A stretch of 64,000 nt of DNA from Rhodanobacter sp. DHG33 (GTDB taxonomy: Bacteria > Pseudomonadota > Gammaproteobacteria > Xanthomonadales > Rhodanobacteraceae). The translations under genes and the position numbers were made by a program. The notes below the pieces were generated by a model. That model did no database searches and had not been told where the DNA came from. It saw only the letters and a program-made list of their open reading frames with translations. The stretch spans positions 1 to 64,000 of the forward strand of contig NZ_JACYXM010000003.1 in the NCBI RefSeq assembly GCF_014843005.1. The letters run 5' to 3'. Below, one piece after another: positions 60,890 to 64,000 of the stretch (within the stretch, counting starts at the first letter, position 1; each line of letters opens with the position of its first letter).

Positions 60890-62800
60890 TCACTGCGCCG
60901 ACGGGCTGTACCGCAAGGTCAGGTACCAGGTGCGACCGGGCTGGTTGTAGTAGTACACGGTCTCGTAGTCGCGGTCGAAGGCGTTGGCCAGCTTGGCTTC
61001 GACCTGCCAGTCCTGCGTGAAATGCCAGCTCGCGCGCAGCGCCAGCGTGCTGTAGCCGCCGAGGCGATGCGTGTTGGCGGCATCGTCGTAGCTGTAGCCT
61101 GCGGCGTACCAGGTGGTGCCGACGCCGAACGCGCCGAAACGACGGTCGATGTCGACGCGCGCCATGCGCTCAGGGCGGCGCGGCAGCAGGTTGCCGCTGT
61201 TGGCGTCCGCGGCGACGTTGCCGACATCCTTCGGCTGCTGCAGGGTGAGGTAACCCTGCACCTGCCAGCCGTCGAGGTTCGCACCGGCGTGGCCTTCCAG
61301 GCCGCGGATGCGCGCCTTGCTCACGTTGAACGGCACGTAGTTCTGGCTGGGGTCGAGCAGGATCAGGTCGTCGATGTGGGTCTGGTAGGCGCTCACGCCC
61401 CAGTTCCACACACCCACCTGCTGAGCCACGCCCACTTCGGCGCTGCGCGACTTCTCCGGCTTCAGGTCCGGATTGGCCGACGGCACGCCGTAGTACGGCG
61501 GGTAGTACAGGTCGTTGAAGGTCGGTGCGTGGAAGGCCGTGCCGTAGCTGGCGTACACGCGCAGACCGTGGTCGAAGTGGTAGCCCCAGGACGCCGCGCC
61601 GGTGTTGTGGTTGCCGTACTGCTCGTTGTGGTCATGGCGCACGGACAGCTGCACCTCGTTCTGGCCGAACGTGCCCAGGTACTGCAGGTAGGCGCCGGTG
61701 TCGTCGCGGCTGTCGGCGAGGTAGCCGGTGCTGCTGTCCAGGCGATCCTGTTCGTAGTCCACGCCCGCCGTCAGCAGTTGGTTCGAGGTGAGCGCGATGT
61801 CGTTCTGCCACGAGAACTGGTTGCGCTGCGAGTTGAAGTAGCCCGTCTGCGCCAGCGGGTAGTACGCGCCGTAGTACGTGCCCTGGTAGTAGGTGGTGGC
61901 GAGGTCCTTGCTCTGACCCGCGTTCAGGGTGACCTTCCACGCCTCCAGCGGCGAGAAGCTCAGGCGCGCACCGGCCACGCGCTGCTCGTTGACGGCGTCG
62001 TTGCCGCCGTACGGGCTGCCGGCGTACTCGACGTCGTTCTTGCTGCGCAGCCAGGTGAAGGCCAGCTCGGTACCGTTGTCCCAGCGGTAGCCGGCGTTGG
62101 CCGCGCCGTTCCAGTTGCGGTAGGCGTCGTCGCGCGGATCGTCCACGTAGCAGCCGGCCATCGCTTCGGCCGCGCCCATCTTGCAGCCGGGGAAACCGCT
62201 GGTGTATTCGCCGCCGAGGCTGAGGTTGTACCAGGCGTGCGCGTCGCCGCCGGACAGCCCCACCTCGCTGCCGAGCAGGCCGTGGCTGCCCGTCGTCACG
62301 CTCAGCGACGGCGCGATGCCGCCGTTGGCCTGGCCGTGGCGCGTGAAGATCTGGATCACGCCGCCGATCGCGTCAGCGCCGTACAGGCTGGAGCGCGGGC
62401 CGCGCACGATCTCGATGCGCTCGATCTGCTCCACCGGAATCTGTTCCAGCGAGGCGAAGCCGGCGGTGATCGAGCCGATGCGCACGCCGTCGATCAGCAC
62501 CAGCGTGTGGTCGGAATTGGTGCCGCGCACGAACAGCGAGCTGGTCTGGCCGAGGCCGCCGCTCTGCGTGAAGTTGATGCCCGGCAGGCCGGTGAGCAGG
62601 TCGATGAGCGAGGCCGGCTGCAAGCGCTGGATGTCGTCGCGGGTGATCACGGTGACCGACGACAGCGTGTCGTCGGCGGTGACAGCGGTGCGCGTGGCGG
62701 TGACGACCACCGGGTTCAACGCGCTGGCGTCGTCCTGGTCGGCAGCGTAGGCAGTGGTGAAGCAGCACAGCAGCGCTGCGGCCAGCAGGGTCTTTTTCAC
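60890..62800 (-). CDS. btuB: BtuB-like TonB-dependent vitamin B12 receptor
   Basis: A 636-residue outer-membrane receptor starting at GTG with GAGGA seven bases upstream; signal up to TTAYA. The TonB box region is NPVVVTATRTAV. The plug domain has RLQPASLIDLLTGLPGINFTQSGGLGQTSSLFVRGTNSDHTLVLIDGVRI, the BtuB signature, and IVRGPRSSLYGADAIGGVIQIFTR. The 22-strand barrel ends WYLTLRYSPSAQ. B12 import is strongly supported by the cobalamin riboswitch upstream. Slightly longer than E. coli BtuB, with Tyr-rich extracellular loops. Confidence 0.92.
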   Translation of the reverse strand: MKKTLLAAALLCCFTTAYAADQDDASALNPVVVTATRTAVTADDTLSSVTVITRDDIQRLQPASLIDLLTGLPGINFTQSGGLGQTSSLFVRGTNSDHTLVLIDGVRIGSITAGFASLEQIPVEQIERIEIVRGPRSSLYGADAIGGVIQIFTRHGQANGGIAPSLSVTTGSHGLLGSEVGLSGGDAHAWYNLSLGGEYTSGFPGCKMGAAEAMAGCYVDDPRDDAYRNWNGAANAGYRWDNGTELAFTWLRSKNDVEYAGSPYGGNDAVNEQRVAGARLSFSPLEAWKVTLNAGQSKDLATTYYQGTYYGAYYPLAQTGYFNSQRNQFSWQNDIALTSNQLLTAGVDYEQDRLDSSTGYLADSRDDTGAYLQYLGTFGQNEVQLSVRHDHNEQYGNHNTGAASWGYHFDHGLRVYASYGTAFHAPTFNDLYYPPYYGVPSANPDLKPEKSRSAEVGVAQQVGVWNWGVSAYQTHIDDLILLDPSQNYVPFNVSKARIRGLEGHAGANLDGWQVQGYLTLQQPKDVGNVAADANSGNLLPRRPERMARVDIDRRFGAFGVGTTWYAAGYSYDDAANTHRLGGYSTLALRASWHFTQDWQVEAKLANAFDRDYETVYYYNQPGRTWYLTLRYSPSAQ

Positions 62801-62942
62801 GTCTCGGTCCTCGGCCGCGCGCCCGCGCACGGCGTTGCGTTCAATGGGCCGGGCGCGGAAGTCGGGACGAAAGCAGGCAGGTGCGGCAAAGGCCGGACGC
62901 GTCTGTTCGGCCTCGCCCACCGCGAGCCAGCAGTCATGTCCG

Positions 62943-63131
62943 GGCCGGTCTCCGGGCTTGCGAGCGACGCGCCTGTCGTCGTCTTGCGCGGCGCCTTCCC
63001 ATGTCCTCGGACACAGTGGCGTTGGCCGCGCGTTTGCTCGCTTACCGTTGCGGGGGCAGCGCCGGCCTTGCGGTTGATACCGCGCACCGGCTTCCCGTTT
63101 CATCCCTCCGGCGCATGCCGTCGGGACACCT
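62943..63131 (-). promoter_or_regulatory. cobalamin riboswitch upstream of btuB
   Basis: On the minus strand the conserved blocks come in order: AGGTGTCCCG, GAAACGGGAAGCCGGTG, the B12 box GCTGCCCCCGCAACGGTAA, GCCACTGTG, GGGAAGGCG and GCAAGCCCGGAGACCGGCC. This matches the AdoCbl riboswitch. A 142-base tail to the btuB start holds the expression platform. High B12 should shut btuB down. Confidence 0.95.
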
Positions 63132-63202
63132 GAACGGCGCGCAGTCTAGCAGGTCGCGGGCTTTGGACGGCCGGACGCCGGCCGTACCCTGTGCCGACGG
63201 GC

Positions 63203-64000
63203 TTAGGAGGATTGGCCGGCGATCCAGCTGCGGCGGACGTTGCAGCTGTCGTCCATCGCGACGAGGTCGGCGCGATAGCCCACCGCGATGCGGCCGTGGC
63301 TGGCGCCCAGGCCGAGGAAATCGGCGGGATAGGTGCTGGCCATGCGCACCGCCTCGTCCAGCGGCAGGCCGAGCATCTCCACGCTGTTGCGCACGGCGCC
63401 GGCCATGTCCAGGGCGGAGCCGGCCAGCACGCCATTCGCGGTCTGGCAGATGCCGTCCTTCATGACGATGGTTTCGCCGTTGAGCACATAGCTGGGATCG
63501 TCCGCGCCCACCGGCGGCATCGCATCGGTGACCAGCAGCATCTTGCCGCGCGGCCGCGCCGCGATGGCCGCGCGCAGGCTGGTCGGATGCACGTGGTGGC
63601 CGTCGACGATCAGGCCGCACCAGTTGTCGGGGTCGTCCAGCGCCGCGCCCACCACGCCGGGCTCGCGGCTGCCGAACGGCGTCATCGCGTTGAACAGATG
63701 GGTGAAGCCGCGCACGCCGGCGTCCAGCGCGGCGCGGACGGTGGCGTGGTCGGCGGCGGTGTGGCCGGCGTTGACGATCACGCCGGCGGCGGCCAGCCGT
63801 GCGATCACGTCGTGCGGCACGCGCTCGGGCGCCAGCGTCACCAGCCGCACGCCGCGGTGCGGCGCGCAGAGCATGGCGAGCTCTTCCTCGCCCGGCACGT
63901 GGAACCACTTGGGATCGTGCACGCCCTTGCGCTCGGGCGCGAGGTAGGGGCCTTCCAGATGCACGCCGAGCAGGCCCGGCACGCCTTCGTCAAAAGCCTT
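63203..64000 (-). CDS. nagA: N-acetylglucosamine-6-phosphate deacetylase, C-terminal two thirds
   Basis: The frame is open to the window edge, so the N-terminus is missing; 265 residues are visible. The NagA landmarks are GVHLEGPYL (metal Glu), NAGHTAAD (His), THLFNAM (His), DGHHVHP, LLVTDAMPP (catalytic Asp) and the closing GYRADLVAMD. The enzyme removes acetyl from GlcNAc-6-P in amino-sugar and peptidoglycan recycling. It lies upstream of the B12 riboswitch on the same strand; the 72 bases between hold a short stem (63167-63185). Confidence 0.93.
   Translation of the reverse strand, partial: KAFDEGVPGLLGVHLEGPYLAPERKGVHDPKWFHVPGEEELAMLCAPHRGVRLVTLAPERVPHDVIARLAAAGVIVNAGHTAADHATVRAALDAGVRGFTHLFNAMTPFGSREPGVVGAALDDPDNWCGLIVDGHHVHPTSLRAAIAARPRGKMLLVTDAMPPVGADDPSYVLNGETIVMKDGICQTANGVLAGSALDMAGAVRNSVEMLGLPLDEAVRMASTYPADFLGLGASHGRIAVGYRADLVAMDDSCNVRRSWIAGQSS

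Overview
The window is 64 kb of a high-GC gammaproteobacterial chromosome. The gene mix (paired M61 peptidases, DUF2845, ZapE, cytochrome c5, DUF3667, B12-controlled btuB) and codon choice suggest a Rhodanobacteraceae/Xanthomonadales-type organism; that assignment is an inference from gene content, not from a database search. By eye, the right half (about 31.5-64 kb) is uniformly very GC-rich, whereas 2-31 kb is clearly less so.

Region 1 (1-14.7 kb) is an ion and stress block. It starts with the tail of a Kef-type antiporter and a ClcA-type channel/exchanger. Next comes a long minus-strand potassium operon that reads, in transcription order: a 30-residue membrane miniprotein, kdpF, kdpA, kdpB, a 66-residue protein, an outer-membrane porin, kdpC, kdpD, kdpE. 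Upstream lie a universal stress protein gene and a CydA-like gene. The CydA-like gene is open over about 528 codons except for two in-frame TGA codons at likely tryptophan positions, and its 3' part carries a 48-bp block nearly identical to antisense clcA. A perfect ANR/FNR-like box lies farther upstream.

Region 2 (about 15-31.4 kb) is an integrative element ending at the 3' end of tRNA-Arg(CCG). It carries a P4-type integrase, an AlpA-like regulator, a DUF3987 replication-type protein, a short MobA/MobL relaxase preceded by a terminator hairpin, an XRE regulator with twin operators, and DUF932. At its centre is a CBASS-like defence operon: TM/HEPN-like protein, patatin phospholipase, CD-NTase, a 66-codon ORF and a DUF4365-type nuclease. 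Nearby is a lipoprotein/membrane-protein pair. The left attachment repeat was not found.

Region 3 (31.5-64 kb) is ordinary core chromosome. It holds two secreted M61 peptidases around a small OMP, a GNAT, DUF3667, an APC permease (with a remnant of a second copy), a sterol-desaturase family protein, an LTA-synthase-like sulfatase, an mdtABC efflux operon, cytochrome c5, acpH, an alpha/beta hydrolase, DUF2845, zapE, a two-gene polysaccharide synthase/export pair, gpmA, a VNG-repeat protein, btuB with a cobalamin riboswitch, and the 3' part of nagA.

The observations most worth following are the doubly TGA-interrupted CydA-like gene with its clcA-like patch, the five-gene CBASS-like operon with an uncharacterised nuclease-like partner and a perfectly packed small ORF, and the enlarged kdp operon with its own porin and small proteins.
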